A stretch of DNA of 64,000 nucleotides from Pseudomonas sp. PD9R (GCF_019200975.1 NZ_JAHTMR010000006.1:62001-126000), one strand, 5' to 3'. Shown: positions 1 to 8,930, numbered from the stretch's first letter. Numbers and translations are program-made. Notes: a model not told the origin generated them from the letters alone.

Positions 1-205
1 CCAGGTCGTCGATGACCGCGAGGAATGCGGTGAGGGTTTTGCCGGAACCTGTGGGCGCGGCGATCAGGGTCGAGCGGCGCTGGCGGATCAGCGGCCACGC
101 CCGGGCCTGGGCGGCGGTGACCGTCGCGAACGTGTTGCTGAACCAGGCGCTGACGGCGGGATGAAAGCCGGCCAGGGCACTGTCGGCGGGGATGGGCAGG
201 TTCAT
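1..205 (-). CDS. Lhr-like DEAD/DEAH-box helicase, N-terminal part only
   Basis: The reverse strand reads 68 codons from an ATG at 205 and runs off the left edge of the window. The translation starts [16 protein letters not shown], then has the Q-motif-like stretch [14 protein letters not shown] and a clear Walker [10 protein letters not shown], at about residues 50-58. This order (Q motif, then motif I) is typical of superfamily 2 helicases. The [12 protein letters not shown] opening resembles the Lhr / ligase-associated helicase family used in DNA repair. Only the start of helicase domain 1 is visible, so the subfamily is inferred. The next gene is divergent. Confidence 0.75.
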   Translation of the reverse strand, partial: MNLPIPADSALAGFHPAVSAWFSNTFATVTAAQARAWPLIRQRRSTLIAAPTGSGKTLTAFLAVIDDL

Positions 206-273
206 GGGGCAAGTTATGCGGGCGGGGGTTCGAAGATGCAAGTACCGCTGGGGATCTCCAAGGATATTGAGGG

Positions 274-348
274 CCCCCTCGCGGGCAAGCCTCGCTCCTG
301 CAAGGGCAGCGCTAAACCTGTAGGAGCGAGGCTTGCCCGCAAAGGGGG
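274..348. repeat. REP-type inverted repeat (CGGGCAAGCCTCGCTCC family)
   Basis: Two 20-base arms (281-300 and 321-340) are near-perfect reverse complements, flanked by a C-run and a G-run that also pair. The core is GCGGGCAAGCCTCGCTCCTG. It lies between the divergent helicase and reductase genes. Other copies of this family are at 3361, 18349 and 48371. Confidence 0.9.
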
Positions 349-504
349 CGGCACAGGCAGTACAAATCCCACACATCTACACTTTACGGATGACGGTTGC
401 GCACTAAACCCGCAAAATGCAACGATTCCTGCAACTTTCAACGACACCGCCCTGTGGCGCTGTCGACAAACCCTCGTTCCAATCAGACTGGGCCTGCTGA
501 CTCT

Positions 505-1381
505 ATGCGAATGCGCCTTATGTTACTGGGCGGCGGAAATGCCCTTGGGCAGGCGCTGATTCGCCTCGGTGCGGAGGAAGACATCGGTTTCCTCGCCCCC
601 CGCCCGCCGCAAGACGGCTGGGATGCCGCGAGCCTGACGCAACTGCTCGATGACACCCGCCCCGACGCGTTGATCAACCTTGCCTACTACTTCGACTGGT
701 TCCAGGCGGAGTCGGTCAGCGAACAGCGTCTGGCCGGGCAGGAGCGGGCGATCGAGCGTCTGGCCGAATTGTGCCAGCACCACAACATCGTGTTGCTGCA
801 ACCTTCGAGCTACCGCGTGTTCGATGGCTCCCGGGCCACTGCCTACAGCGAAAAAGACGAGCCGGTGCCATTGGGCCTGCGCGGTCAAGCCTTGTGGCGC
901 ATTGAGCAAAGCGTTCGCGCCACCTGCCCGCAACACGTGCTGCTGCGATTCGGATGGCTGCTTGATGACAGTCCGGACGGCACCCTCGGGCGTTTCCTCG
1001 GTCGGGCCGAACACCCGGAAGAACTGCTGATGGCCGACGACCGCCGAGGCAATCCGACCCCGGTTGACGACGCCGCGCGGGTGATCATTTCGGTCCTCAA
1101 GCAACTTGACTGTTCGGCGCCGCTTTGGGGCACGTATCACTACGCTGGGCATGAGGCGACCACGCCGCTGGCGTTAGGCCAGGCGATCCTCACCGAAGCG
1201 CGCACGCTGCATTCGCTGGCCATCGAAGCCCCGACCGCCCAGGCCCACGCCGCGCGACCGGACGCCGCCGAAGAGCCGCAACACGCGGTGCTGGCCTGCA
1301 AGAAAATTCTCCATACGTTCGGGATCAAGCCACGCGCCTGGCGTGCGGCGCTTCCGGGCCTGCTCGACAGGTTCTATCGCC

Positions 1382-1389
<8 letters not shown>
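505..1389 (+). CDS. Sugar-nucleotide-binding protein, dTDP-4-dehydrorhamnose reductase-like
   Basis: The frame is open from 397, but the likely start is the ATG at 505 (MRMRLMLLGGGNALGQAL), which puts the Rossmann GGGNALG loop at the N-terminus as expected; the ATG at 511 is an alternative. This gives 294 aa. The protein looks like an RmlD-type short-chain reductase/epimerase: nucleotide-binding loop, then a QPSSYRVFDG segment in place of the usual S-x-YVFDG, and no clear YxxxK. It overlaps the next gene by 8 bp, so the pair is probably translated together. From recall it matches PAO1 PA4069 by position. Its substrate is unknown; a role in surface sugar metabolism is inference. Confidence 0.7.
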
Positions 1390-2311
<922 letters not shown>

Positions 2312-2375
2312 GATTCTCACTGCCACAAAAAGGTGCCGTCTCGGGGCCTGTTTCATAGGCAGCACATAAAAATCT

Positions 2376-2504
2376 GTGGCGAGGGAGCTTGCTCCCGCTC
2401 GGCTGCGCAGCAGGCGTAAGTCCGGCAATTCGGTTTGTCTGAATCACCGCTGTTACCGATTTTGGGGCCGCTTCGCAGCCTAGCGGGAGCGAGCGCCCTC
2501 GCCA
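2376..2504. repeat. Paired REP elements (GAGGGAGCTTGCTCCC family)
   Basis: The arm at 2376-2407 (GTGGCGAGGGAGCTTGCTCC and on) pairs imperfectly with 2474-2504, which ends GAGCGCCCTCGCCAC. Each arm holds its own small palindrome, the REPIN arrangement. The repeat fills the gap between the convergent epimerase and oprG genes and could act as a bidirectional terminator. It is the only copy of this family seen in the window. Confidence 0.85.
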
Positions 2505-2538
2505 CCATGGCGCGCATTCACCACCACATGATTGCTGC

Positions 2539-3237
2539 TTAGAACTTGTAACCCAAACCCACCATGTAGATGAACGGGTCCACATCCACGTTAACCCGTG
2601 CGCGGGTGCCCGGTGCTACCGCGTCGTTTTCCACGGTGGCGCGGGTGTCGATGTCGATGTAGCGCATCTGGGCGTTGAGCATAATCTTGTCGGTGATCAT
2701 GTAGTCGGCACCCACCTGGAACGCCATGCCCCAGGAGTTTTCCGCCTTGAAGTTGCTGAACCCTGCGGACTGGGCTTCGCTGCCGACGTGTTCGTCGTAG
2801 ATCCAGGTGTAGTTGATACCCGCTCCGACATACGGCTGGAATGCGGATTTGGCGTCCAGTGGGTAGTACACAAGGCTGAGGGTCGGCGGCAAGTGTTTCA
2901 GCGTGCCGAGCTTGCCATTGGCCGCACCCAGTGCGGTGCCCTTGAGTTTGACGTCATGCTCGAACGGCGTGGCCGCGAGCAACTCGATCCCCCAGTTGTT
3001 GGTGATCATGTAGGCGAAGTTCAGACCCAATTGCGTGTCGCTGCTCATGGTCGCCTTGCCACCCAGATCGGCACCCGCCAATGGCCCTTGGTCGACCTTG
3101 ACGCTGGAGCTGTCGGCTTTCGGGTTGACGGTGATTGCACCGGCACGAAGGATGATGTCGCCGGCCTCGTGGGCGTGGGCGAGCGGGGCTGCAAGCGCGA
3201 GGGAAAACAGCGCGGCGCTGAGCAGGGACTTGTTCAT
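2539..3237 (-). CDS. oprG: OprG, OmpW-family outer-membrane protein
   Basis: The chosen start is the ATG at 3237 (MNKSLLSAALFSLALAAPLAHA), which opens a signal peptide and has GGAG 8 bases upstream; the frame continues further up without a signal. The precursor is 232 aa, the usual OmpW size. After cleavage near AHA|HEAGD the protein has the OmpW features: HEAGDIILRAGAITVNP, alternating beta-strand pattern, the NNWGIELLAATPFEHDVK segment and a final aromatic (GLGYKF) that marks outer-membrane barrels. OmpW proteins form 8-stranded barrels for small hydrophobic molecules. The position next to the zinc ABC cluster matches PA4067 (oprG). A possible ANR box lies upstream. Confidence 0.9.
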   Translation of the reverse strand: MNKSLLSAALFSLALAAPLAHAHEAGDIILRAGAITVNPKADSSSVKVDQGPLAGADLGGKATMSSDTQLGLNFAYMITNNWGIELLAATPFEHDVKLKGTALGAANGKLGTLKHLPPTLSLVYYPLDAKSAFQPYVGAGINYTWIYDEHVGSEAQSAGFSNFKAENSWGMAFQVGADYMITDKIMLNAQMRYIDIDTRATVENDAVAPGTRARVNVDVDPFIYMVGLGYKF

Positions 3238-3303
3238 GGGGGGCTCCAAAGGACGTTGAAAATGTTCGATGTCCAATGGTAAACAGTCGTTTGATTCGGT
3301 CTT

Positions 3304-3317
3304 TTGACTCAGCTCAA
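3304..3317 (-). promoter_or_regulatory. Candidate ANR/FNR box upstream of oprG
   Basis: TTGACTCAGCTCAA matches the FNR-type consensus TTGAT-N4-ATCAA at 8 of 10 fixed positions. Its centre (about 3310.5) lies about 41 bp upstream of a transcription start expected from a weak -10 (TACCAT on the minus strand, 3276-3281). That is the class II activator spacing. oprG of P. aeruginosa is known as an ANR-dependent gene. Confidence 0.5.
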
Positions 3318-3360
3318 TGAAACAGTGATTGCCCTGAGTTTGTGGGTGTTTTTGATGGCC

Positions 3361-3430
3361 CCTTCGCGGGCAAGCCTCGCTCCTACAGGGTTAGTGGTGT
3401 CCTTGTAGGAGCGAGGCTTGCCCGCGAAGG
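3361..3430. repeat. REP-type inverted repeat
   Basis: The 30-base arms at 3361-3390 and 3401-3430 are near-perfect reverse complements with a 10-base loop (core CCTTCGCGGGCAAGCCTCGC). It lies between oprG and the end of the zinc cluster, so it may end or protect the transcript of the DUF3299 gene. Confidence 0.9.
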
Positions 3431-3461
3431 CGTCCTTACAGACACCAAAGAACCACCGGAT

Positions 3462-3980
3462 TCACTCCGGCAATTCATACACATAAATCTTGTCCGCCTC
3501 CATCTGATACCCGGCATCCGCCAGCTCGCTGGTAGACGCCTTGACCTGCATCGCACCTTCGATCCAGTACGGCTGGTACAACTCATCCAGCTTCACGCCG
3601 ACTTCGCTTTTGACGTGCACGATCTGGTTCGACGGCGGTGGTGGCACGTGGATGCAGGCGCCGAAGTACGGCACCAGCAGAAACTCCGTGGTGCGCCCGT
3701 CTTCGCTCACTTCCAGCGGTACGATATAACCCGGCAGGCGAATGTTCTGCCCGTCGAGGGCTTTGACCACCGGCGCATTGGGCATGTCCTGCTTGGCCGC
3801 TGGCGCCGACTCGGCGGACAGCGTGCTGCTCATCTGCGACAGGTCGTGCAGCGGCGTCATGTTCGGCACTTCGGGTGCCGCGTCTGGCGGGATCATTTCC
3901 GACCAGGTCAGGTCTTTGGGCTGCGCCGCCCACAGGGGCAGGGCGACCAGCATCAACAGCGCAAGCAAAGCGCGGGGCAT
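3462..3980 (-). CDS. DUF3299 periplasmic protein of the zinc-linked ABC cluster
   Basis: The start is taken at the ATG at 3980 (MPRALLALLMLVALPLWAAQ) because GAGG sits 9 bases upstream. The ATG at 3995, which overlaps the permease stop as ATGA, is the alternative but has no ribosome site. The protein is 172 aa: signal peptide cut near WAA|QPK, then a single DUF3299 domain with the landmarks LPGYIVPLE, EFLLVPYFGACIHVPPPP and NQIVHV. It is last in the order zrgA / ATPase / permease / DUF3299, like PA4063-PA4066. The cysteine and histidine in ACIHVPPPP might bind metal, but this is inference. Confidence 0.8.
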   Translation of the reverse strand: MPRALLALLMLVALPLWAAQPKDLTWSEMIPPDAAPEVPNMTPLHDLSQMSSTLSAESAPAAKQDMPNAPVVKALDGQNIRLPGYIVPLEVSEDGRTTEFLLVPYFGACIHVPPPPSNQIVHVKSEVGVKLDELYQPYWIEGAMQVKASTSELADAGYQMEADKIYVYELPE

Positions 3981-3991
3981 TTTCAACGTCC

Positions 3992-5257
3992 TCATAAACG
4001 GATCGACAGGCCATCGGCCAAGGATTGGCGGTAAGCGCGCCAGGCCGGCACGCTGCCCATCAACAGCGCGGCGATCAGGATGCCACCGAGCAGCGTCCAT
4101 TCATATTCACTTGGCCAGGCCAGCGGCAGAAACAGGCCGTAGTTGGCCTGCACGTAACCCTGCGCCGCAGCGATGCAGACGTAAAGCAGCGCCACGCCCG
4201 CGATGACACCCGACAGCGCCAGGGCAAAGGCTTCCAGCACCAGCAGCGTCGCAATGTGCCATGGCCGCGCGCCCACCGAACGCAGGATTGCCATCTCACG
4301 GCGGCGTTCGTTGAGACTGGTGAGAATCGCTGTGAGCATGCCGATCAACCCGGTCAGCACCACAAACAGCGAGACCACGAACAAGGCTTTTTCCGCCGTG
4401 CCCATCAAACTCCACAGCTCTTGCAGCGCCACGCCCGGCAGGATCGCCAGCATTGGTTCGCCACGGAACTCGTTGATTTCGCGCTGCAAGGCAAAGGTCG
4501 AAATCTTGTTGTTGAGGCCGAGCATGAACGCGGTGATCGCTTGCGGCGTCAGGTCCATGTTACGTGCCTGATCAGCGCTGATCCGCCCCTCGCCCCGGGC
4601 CGGCACGCCGTTGTGCCAGTCGATGTGAATCGCTTCCATGCCACCAAGGCTTATGTGCAACGTGCGGTCCACCGGTGTGCCGGTGCGCTTGAGAATGCCG
4701 ACCACGGTGAACGGTTTGTCGTCGTGTTTGACCAGGCTGATGGCCGCCACGCCGTGGGCCAGGACCAGTTTGTCGCCGAGTTTGTAGTGCAGCGCATCGG
4801 CCACTTCGGCACCGAGTACCACTTCAAAAGGATCGGTGGCGAAGGCGCGACCATCGGCCAGTTCCAGGTGCTGCTGGCGGCCGTACTGGTAATGCTCGAA
4901 GTACGCCTCGGTGGTGCCCATCACCCGATAACCGCGATGGGAATCGCCGAGGGACATCGGGATTGCCCACTTCACTTTCGGGTTGTTGGCGAAATGTTCG
5001 AAGCTGTCCCAGCGGATGTTGTTGGTGGCGTTGCCGATGCGGAACACCGAGTACAGCAACAAGTTGACCGAGCCGGAACGCGCACCGACGATCAGGTCGG
5101 TGCCGCTGATGGTGCTGGCGAAACTGGCCTTGGCTTCGGTGCGTACCCGTTCCACCGCCAGCAGCAGGCACACCGACAGAGCGATGGCGAATGCGGTGAG
5201 GATCGCGGTGAAGCGGCGGTTAGCCAGGCTGGCCATGGCAAGACGAAACAAATACAT
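3992..5257 (-). CDS. ABC transporter permease, FtsX/MacB type, zinc-linked
   Basis: The start is the ATG at 5257 (MYLFRLAMASLANRR), one base after the stop of the ATPase gene and preceded by GAGGT; upstream codons in frame are overlap only. The 421-aa protein has one N-terminal membrane segment (FTAILTAFAIALSVCLLLA), a large periplasmic MacB-PCD-like domain (about residues 45-270) and three C-terminal membrane segments with the FtsX domain and its NERRREMAILRSVGA loop. This is the layout of type VII mechanotransmission ABC systems, which move substrates in the periplasm rather than pump across the inner membrane. With ZrgA as partner, zinc handling is likely. Confidence 0.85.
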   Translation of the reverse strand: MYLFRLAMASLANRRFTAILTAFAIALSVCLLLAVERVRTEAKASFASTISGTDLIVGARSGSVNLLLYSVFRIGNATNNIRWDSFEHFANNPKVKWAIPMSLGDSHRGYRVMGTTEAYFEHYQYGRQQHLELADGRAFATDPFEVVLGAEVADALHYKLGDKLVLAHGVAAISLVKHDDKPFTVVGILKRTGTPVDRTLHISLGGMEAIHIDWHNGVPARGEGRISADQARNMDLTPQAITAFMLGLNNKISTFALQREINEFRGEPMLAILPGVALQELWSLMGTAEKALFVVSLFVVLTGLIGMLTAILTSLNERRREMAILRSVGARPWHIATLLVLEAFALALSGVIAGVALLYVCIAAAQGYVQANYGLFLPLAWPSEYEWTLLGGILIAALLMGSVPAWRAYRQSLADGLSIRL

Positions 5258-5258
5258 C

Positions 5259-5969
5259 TCAGACCTCGGACGGGGTGGCGGCGCGATTGAGTTCGGCCAG
5301 CGACAGATGACGATCGAACAGTGGCGCGAGGCTCTGGTCATGACTGACAAACAACAGGCTCGATCCGGCTTCGCGGCATTCAGCGAATAGCAGGCGAATG
5401 AAGTTTTCGCGGGCGTCGTAATCCAGGGCCGAGGTCGGCTCGTCGGCGATCACCAGTTCCGGTTGCCCGATCAACGCACGCGCTGCGGCGACCCGTTGCT
5501 GTTGGCCGATGGACAGCGAATCGGCGCGGCGACTGAGGATGCTTTCGTCCTTCAGGCCCAAGTGTGCGAGCAACGTCGCGGCGGCCTGATCGATGCTGCC
5601 GTGGCGCTGGACCGCCCGTTGTGCTCGCAGCTTGGAGAAGTGGCAGGGCAGTTCGACGTTTTCACGCACCGAGAGAAACGGCAGCAAGTTGAACTGCTGG
5701 AAAATGTAGCCGGTGTGATCGACGCGAAAGTGATCGCGGGCACCGGCCGAGAGTTCGGTCAGTTCCTGGCCAAGCAGGCGGATGCTGCCGCGATTGGGTT
5801 TCTGCACGCCGCCGAGCAGGCCGAGCAGGGTGGTTTTGCCGCTGCCGCTGGGGCCTTTGAGGAACAGGGTTTCACCCGGCTCCAGGCGAAACGCCGGAAT
5901 ATCCAGCAGCGGCGGATGACCGGGCCAGCTGAAGCCCAGGTCGGACAGTTCGATGAGTGCTTGGGTCAT
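5259..5969 (-). CDS. ABC transporter ATP-binding protein, LolD/MacB type
   Basis: The 236-aa protein carries all ATPase motifs in order: Walker A GPSGSGKTT (about residue 39), Q loop in YIFQQFNLLPFLSVREN, signature LSIGQQQRVAAARAL, Walker B LVIADEPTSALD and the H loop LLFVSHD. It lacks the extra domain of importers, which fits the LolD/MacB/FtsE class that pairs with FtsX-like permeases such as the next gene. It lies on the inner face of the membrane. A long REP hairpin separates it from zrgA upstream; the four genes may still form one transcript. Confidence 0.9.
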   Translation of the reverse strand: MTQALIELSDLGFSWPGHPPLLDIPAFRLEPGETLFLKGPSGSGKTTLLGLLGGVQKPNRGSIRLLGQELTELSAGARDHFRVDHTGYIFQQFNLLPFLSVRENVELPCHFSKLRAQRAVQRHGSIDQAAATLLAHLGLKDESILSRRADSLSIGQQQRVAAARALIGQPELVIADEPTSALDYDARENFIRLLFAECREAGSSLLFVSHDQSLAPLFDRHLSLAELNRAATPSEV

Positions 5970-6000
5970 AGCGCCGATTTCATAAATATTGATGGCCTAT

Positions 6001-6093
6001 GTAGGAGCTGTCGAGTGCAACGAGGCTGCGATCTTTTGACTTTAAAAATCAAGATCAAAAGATCGCAGCCTCGTTGCACTCGACAGCTCCTAC
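6001..6093. repeat. Long REP hairpin, 39-base perfect arms
   Basis: 6001-6039 and 6055-6093 are exact reverse complements by eye, with a 15-base loop. The arms begin GTAGGAGCTGTCGAGTGCAA and end in CTGCGATCTTTTGA. It is a variant of the window's commonest repeat, with GTCGAGTGCAACGAG in place of GCCGAAG. It sits between zrgA and the ATPase gene, inside the putative operon. Confidence 0.95.
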
Positions 6094-6121
6094 ACAGTTC
6101 TTACGGGGGACCTAAAGTGAT

Positions 6122-6715
6122 TCAGAATTGCAGGGCGGCAGCCTTGGCTGTCACTTCAACCCCTTGCTGCCCGCTCGGGCTGATCAGTTGTACCTGAATT
6201 TTCTGGGTAGCCGGGAAGGTGCTGAAAATATTCGCCAGATCCAGCGTCTTCAGCGCACCCGGGGTGGCGCAGTTGAATTGGTAGTGGGCGTGGATTTCGC
6301 TGTGATCGTGGTGATGCTCGTGGCCGTCTTTGTCGGCCTCTTCTTCATCTTCGTCGTGATCATCGGCGTCCGGTTTGTCACCGAATAGCGGGCTGTTCAG
6401 TTCCTGACTCGCTACTACGCAACCGGCAGCCTTCGGCAGGCTGAAGAGCACCAACGGTTTCTCCAGTTGAGCGCGAGCGGCGGCGACTTTGGCCTTGTCG
6501 GCATCGGTGGTGGCGACATGTTCGAAGCCCACCAGGTTCATCGCCGGGCTTTCCAGCTCCAGCTCCAAAGTCTGACCATCCTGCGCCGCGTTCAGCCGGC
6601 CGACACCATGCTCGTGGGTGCCGAGGCTGCCATGCTCGTGATCATGTTCTTCAGCGGCGTGGGCGACAGCCAGCGGTAACAAGGCAAACGGCAGAGCGAG
6701 CAGCAGACGACGCAT
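6122..6715 (-). CDS. zrgA: ZrgA (DUF2796) periplasmic zinc-binding protein
   Basis: This 197-aa protein starts with a signal peptide (MRRLLLALPFALLPLAVAHA) and continues EEHDHEHGSLGTHEHGVG. A second metal-rich stretch, with DDHDEDEEEADKDGHEHHHD, occupies about residues 118-143. Runs of His, Asp and Glu at both places suit periplasmic zinc capture. The domain is DUF2796, named ZrgA after the Zur-regulated Vibrio gene. It heads a minus-strand cluster with an ABC ATPase, an FtsX-like permease and a DUF3299 protein, equal in order to PA4063-PA4066, which is induced by zinc shortage. A Zur-like palindrome lies just upstream of the start. Confidence 0.9.
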   Translation of the reverse strand: MRRLLLALPFALLPLAVAHAAEEHDHEHGSLGTHEHGVGRLNAAQDGQTLELELESPAMNLVGFEHVATTDADKAKVAAARAQLEKPLVLFSLPKAAGCVVASQELNSPLFGDKPDADDHDEDEEEADKDGHEHHHDHSEIHAHYQFNCATPGALKTLDLANIFSTFPATQKIQVQLISPSGQQGVEVTAKAAALQF

Positions 6716-6750
6716 GGCGAATCTCCGAAAAGTAAAATGAAGAAATTGTT

Positions 6751-6767
6751 ATGTAATCTTATAACGT
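6751..6767 (-). promoter_or_regulatory. Candidate Zur box in front of zrgA
   Basis: The sequence ATGTAATCTTATAACGT agrees with the gammaproteobacterial Zur core ATGTTATANTATAACAT at 13 of 16 fixed positions. It ends 36 bp upstream of the zrgA ATG, where a repressor would block the promoter. Its place before a DUF2796/ZrgA gene strengthens the call. Confidence 0.65.
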
Positions 6768-6850
6768 AAGTGCGGGGAGTTTGACTGCCTGCTTGGCGTT
6801 GCACAAGCCCCGTGGGAGCATGCAAGTCAGAAATGTGCAGGAGCAGACTT

Positions 6851-7192
6851 ATGTTGCGAATTCGCGGAAGCATCGGCGACTGGCCGGTGGATTTGACGCT
6901 GGAGATGGATGACGCCGACTGGGCGCGCCTGGGTGCGCAGTTGAAGGTAGAAAAAACCGAAGTCAGTATCGCGCCGGCCAAACCGTTGAATCAGGATGAT
7001 GCGGTCTGGCAGATCGCCAGAGATTTGCTGCGCAAGGCCGGGCAAATGAGCGGGCCGGATCTGCTGGAGCAACTGGAAGGGCTGACCGGTAGCGCGGCGT
7101 CGGGCAAGCGACTGTTAGTGCGCTTGCGACACAGCGCGGATGTGAAAGTGGAAAACGGTGGGGATACGCCGCTTTACCGCTGGATCGAATAA
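6851..7192 (+). CDS. Conserved hypothetical protein (PA4062-like)
   Basis: The ATG at 6851 is chosen because AGGAG stands 8-12 bases upstream; the earlier in-frame ATG at 6812 has no such site. The protein is 113 aa, soluble, with no signal or membrane segment: MLRIRGSIGDWPVDLTLEMD opens a beta-rich half, and residues about 55-90 form a helical half (AVWQIARDLLRKAG, LLEQLEGLTG). I do not recognise a domain of known function. By position it corresponds to the PAO1 gene next to the zinc cluster. It is divergent from zrgA, so the Zur box could in principle influence both. Confidence 0.75.
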   Translation: MLRIRGSIGDWPVDLTLEMDDADWARLGAQLKVEKTEVSIAPAKPLNQDDAVWQIARDLLRKAGQMSGPDLLEQLEGLTGSAASGKRLLVRLRHSADVKVENGGDTPLYRWIE

Positions 7193-7197
7193 ACCGC

Positions 7198-7265
7198 AAA
7201 AGATCGCAGCCTTCGGCAGCTCCTACAGGGATCCATGTAGGAGCTGCCGAAGGCTGCGATCTTTT
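7198..7265. repeat. REP-type inverted repeat (GCCGAAGGCTGCGATC family)
   Basis: The 29-base arms at 7198-7226 and 7237-7265 (AAAAGATCGCAGCCTTCGGC and on) are exact reverse complements around a 10-base loop. It lies between the convergent stops of the hypothetical gene and ybbN and ends in a T-run on each strand, so it could serve as a terminator in both directions. Confidence 0.95.
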
Positions 7266-7269
7266 GATC

Positions 7270-8142
7270 TTAATAAAGCGCAGCAAACAACTTGCGACGG
7301 TATGTAGTCACCAACGGGTGGTCGTTGCCCAGTAACTCGAACACCTGCAGCAAGGTTTTGTGCGGCAAGCCTTCGCTGTAGCTGCGGTTGCGAATGAACA
7401 GCTTGAGCAAACCATCCAGCGCCGCGTCGTATTGCTGGCGGGCCAGCTGCTGGACCGCCAATTGATAGACCGCCTCATCGTCCTGCGGGTTTTTCGCCAG
7501 GCGTGCTTTCAGGTCGGCGGCATCCGGCAAGTCCTTGGCCTGGCCGAGGAACTTGATCTGCGCCTTGGCACCGGCCAGGGCAGCCTTGTGTTCATCACTC
7601 TTGACCGCACCGAGCACGGCTTGCGCCTCGTCCAGCTCACCGCGCTCGGTGAGGCAGCGCGCGTAGAGGATCAGCGCTTTGGCGTTGGTGTTGTCTTCGG
7701 TCAGCAGCGCTTGGAGGACGGCTTCGGCGTCGGCAAAACGACTGTCGTCGAACAGCGCCTGAGCCTGTTCGAACGGATCGGCCGCCGCCGGTGGCGGCAT
7801 CTGGACGTGGGGCTCAAGCAACGCGCGCACGGCTGATTCCGGCTGGGCACCGGCAAAGCCGTCGACCGGCTGACCATCCTTGAACAGCACCACGGTCGGC
7901 AGGCTGCGAATACCAAATCGGGCGACGATGTCTTGCTCGATGTCGCAGTTGACCTTGGCCAGCAGCAACTCGCCCTGATAGCTCTCGGCAATGGTCTGCA
8001 GCATTGGCATCAGTTGCTTGCAGGGCGCACACCATTCGGCCCAGAAATCCACCAGCACCGGTTTGTGGAAAGAGTTCTCGATCACCGACTGGTCGAAATC
8101 GGCAGTCGTGGCATCGAAGATATACGGCGTTTCCTGACTCAT
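7270..8142 (-). CDS. ybbN: Thioredoxin-domain TPR protein, YbbN/CnoX-like
   Basis: The 290-aa protein has a thioredoxin domain at about residues 10-110 (FWAEWCAPCKQLMP with the CxxC pair, cis-Pro in RSLPTVVLFKDG), then a helical TPR-like part to the end (ADAEAVLQALLTEDN, NPQDDEAVYQLAVQQLA). This architecture and length fit YbbN/CnoX, a holdase that hands clients to chaperonin and protects them from oxidation. Unlike the E. coli protein, which lacks one cysteine, this one keeps both, so redox activity is possible. The start at 8142 (MSQETPYIFDATTADFDQ) is the family's normal N-terminus. REP repeats flank the gene. Confidence 0.9.
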   Translation of the reverse strand: MSQETPYIFDATTADFDQSVIENSFHKPVLVDFWAEWCAPCKQLMPMLQTIAESYQGELLLAKVNCDIEQDIVARFGIRSLPTVVLFKDGQPVDGFAGAQPESAVRALLEPHVQMPPPAAADPFEQAQALFDDSRFADAEAVLQALLTEDNTNAKALILYARCLTERGELDEAQAVLGAVKSDEHKAALAGAKAQIKFLGQAKDLPDAADLKARLAKNPQDDEAVYQLAVQQLARQQYDAALDGLLKLFIRNRSYSEGLPHKTLLQVFELLGNDHPLVTTYRRKLFAALY

Positions 8143-8189
8143 GGGCGATCTCTTGGAAGCGTGGATACATGCACTATAAGGTGTGCCGC

Positions 8190-8266
8190 AAAAGATCGCA
8201 GCCTTCGGCAGCTCCTACATTTGAAATGCAATCTCATGTAGTAGCTGCCGAAGGCTGCGATCTTTT
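8190..8266. repeat. REP-type inverted repeat
   Basis: The arms at 8190-8220 and 8236-8266 pair with one mismatch (GTAGTAGC against GCTCCTAC). The core is AAAAGATCGCAGCCTTCGGC. It separates the methyltransferase stop from the ybbN start. Confidence 0.9.
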
Positions 8267-8273
8267 GGCGGCT

Positions 8274-8930
8274 TTAAATACGCCGCGCGTGATACAGGCT
8301 CACATGCCGAAACTCTTCTGGCTCGGCCAGATCCGGCAAGGTCATGGCTTCGAGCATTTCGATCCGCTGGTACAACGGATGACGAAAATCCCTCACCCGC
8401 GAATCGGCCACCAACGCTTCCTGGCCACGACTGAGGAACTCGTCGAGCAGCGGCAGATTCGCCCGGTCGTACAACACATCGGCCACCAGAATCAGATCAA
8501 ACCGGTCGGCCTCGGCGAAAAAATCCGTCGAATAATTGAGCTGCACACCGTTCAGTTCGGCATTCGCCCGACAGGCGGCAATCGCCAGTGGGTCGAGATC
8601 ACAAGCCACTACGTCCAGCGCCCCGGCCTTCACCGCAGCAATCCCCGCCACACCGGAACCGGCGCCGAAATCCAGCACCCGCTTGCCTTTGACCCACTCG
8701 GGGAATTCGGCGAGATAGCGGGCCATCGCCAGGCCACTGGCCCAACAGAAACTCCAGTAAGGCGGCTCATGCAGAATGCGTCGGGTTTCTTCGGGGCTGA
8801 AAGCGCGATCCATGTTGTCGCCGTCGATCAGCCACAGCTTCAGCTCGGTGCCCGGCAACTCACAGGCTTTCAACTGTGCATCGCCGAGCAGTTCACCCAA
8901 CGCCTGTTGCAGGTCTAGCGGTGCACTCAT
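8274..8930 (-). CDS. Class I SAM-dependent methyltransferase (METTL/ETFB lysine-methyltransferase-like)
   Basis: The 218-aa protein has SAM motif I VLDFGAGSGVAGIAAVKAGA at about residues 85-104, motif II DVVACDLDPLAIAACRANAELN and motif IV LILVADVLYDR. The NPPYW-like position reads EPPYWSFCWASGLAMARYL, the form seen in the METTL20/ETFB lysine methyltransferase group. The target is not known; a protein lysine is the best guess. Its ATG at 8930 overlaps the stop of the upstream lipoprotein gene (ATGA), so the two are translationally coupled. Confidence 0.8.
   Translation of the reverse strand: MSAPLDLQQALGELLGDAQLKACELPGTELKLWLIDGDNMDRAFSPEETRRILHEPPYWSFCWASGLAMARYLAEFPEWVKGKRVLDFGAGSGVAGIAAVKAGALDVVACDLDPLAIAACRANAELNGVQLNYSTDFFAEADRFDLILVADVLYDRANLPLLDEFLSRGQEALVADSRVRDFRHPLYQRIEMLEAMTLPDLAEPEEFRHVSLYHARRI

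Noticed and set aside
397..504. Longer start for the reductase gene at 397
   Set aside because: The extra 36 residues have no Rossmann sense and the strand loop would be far from the N-terminus.
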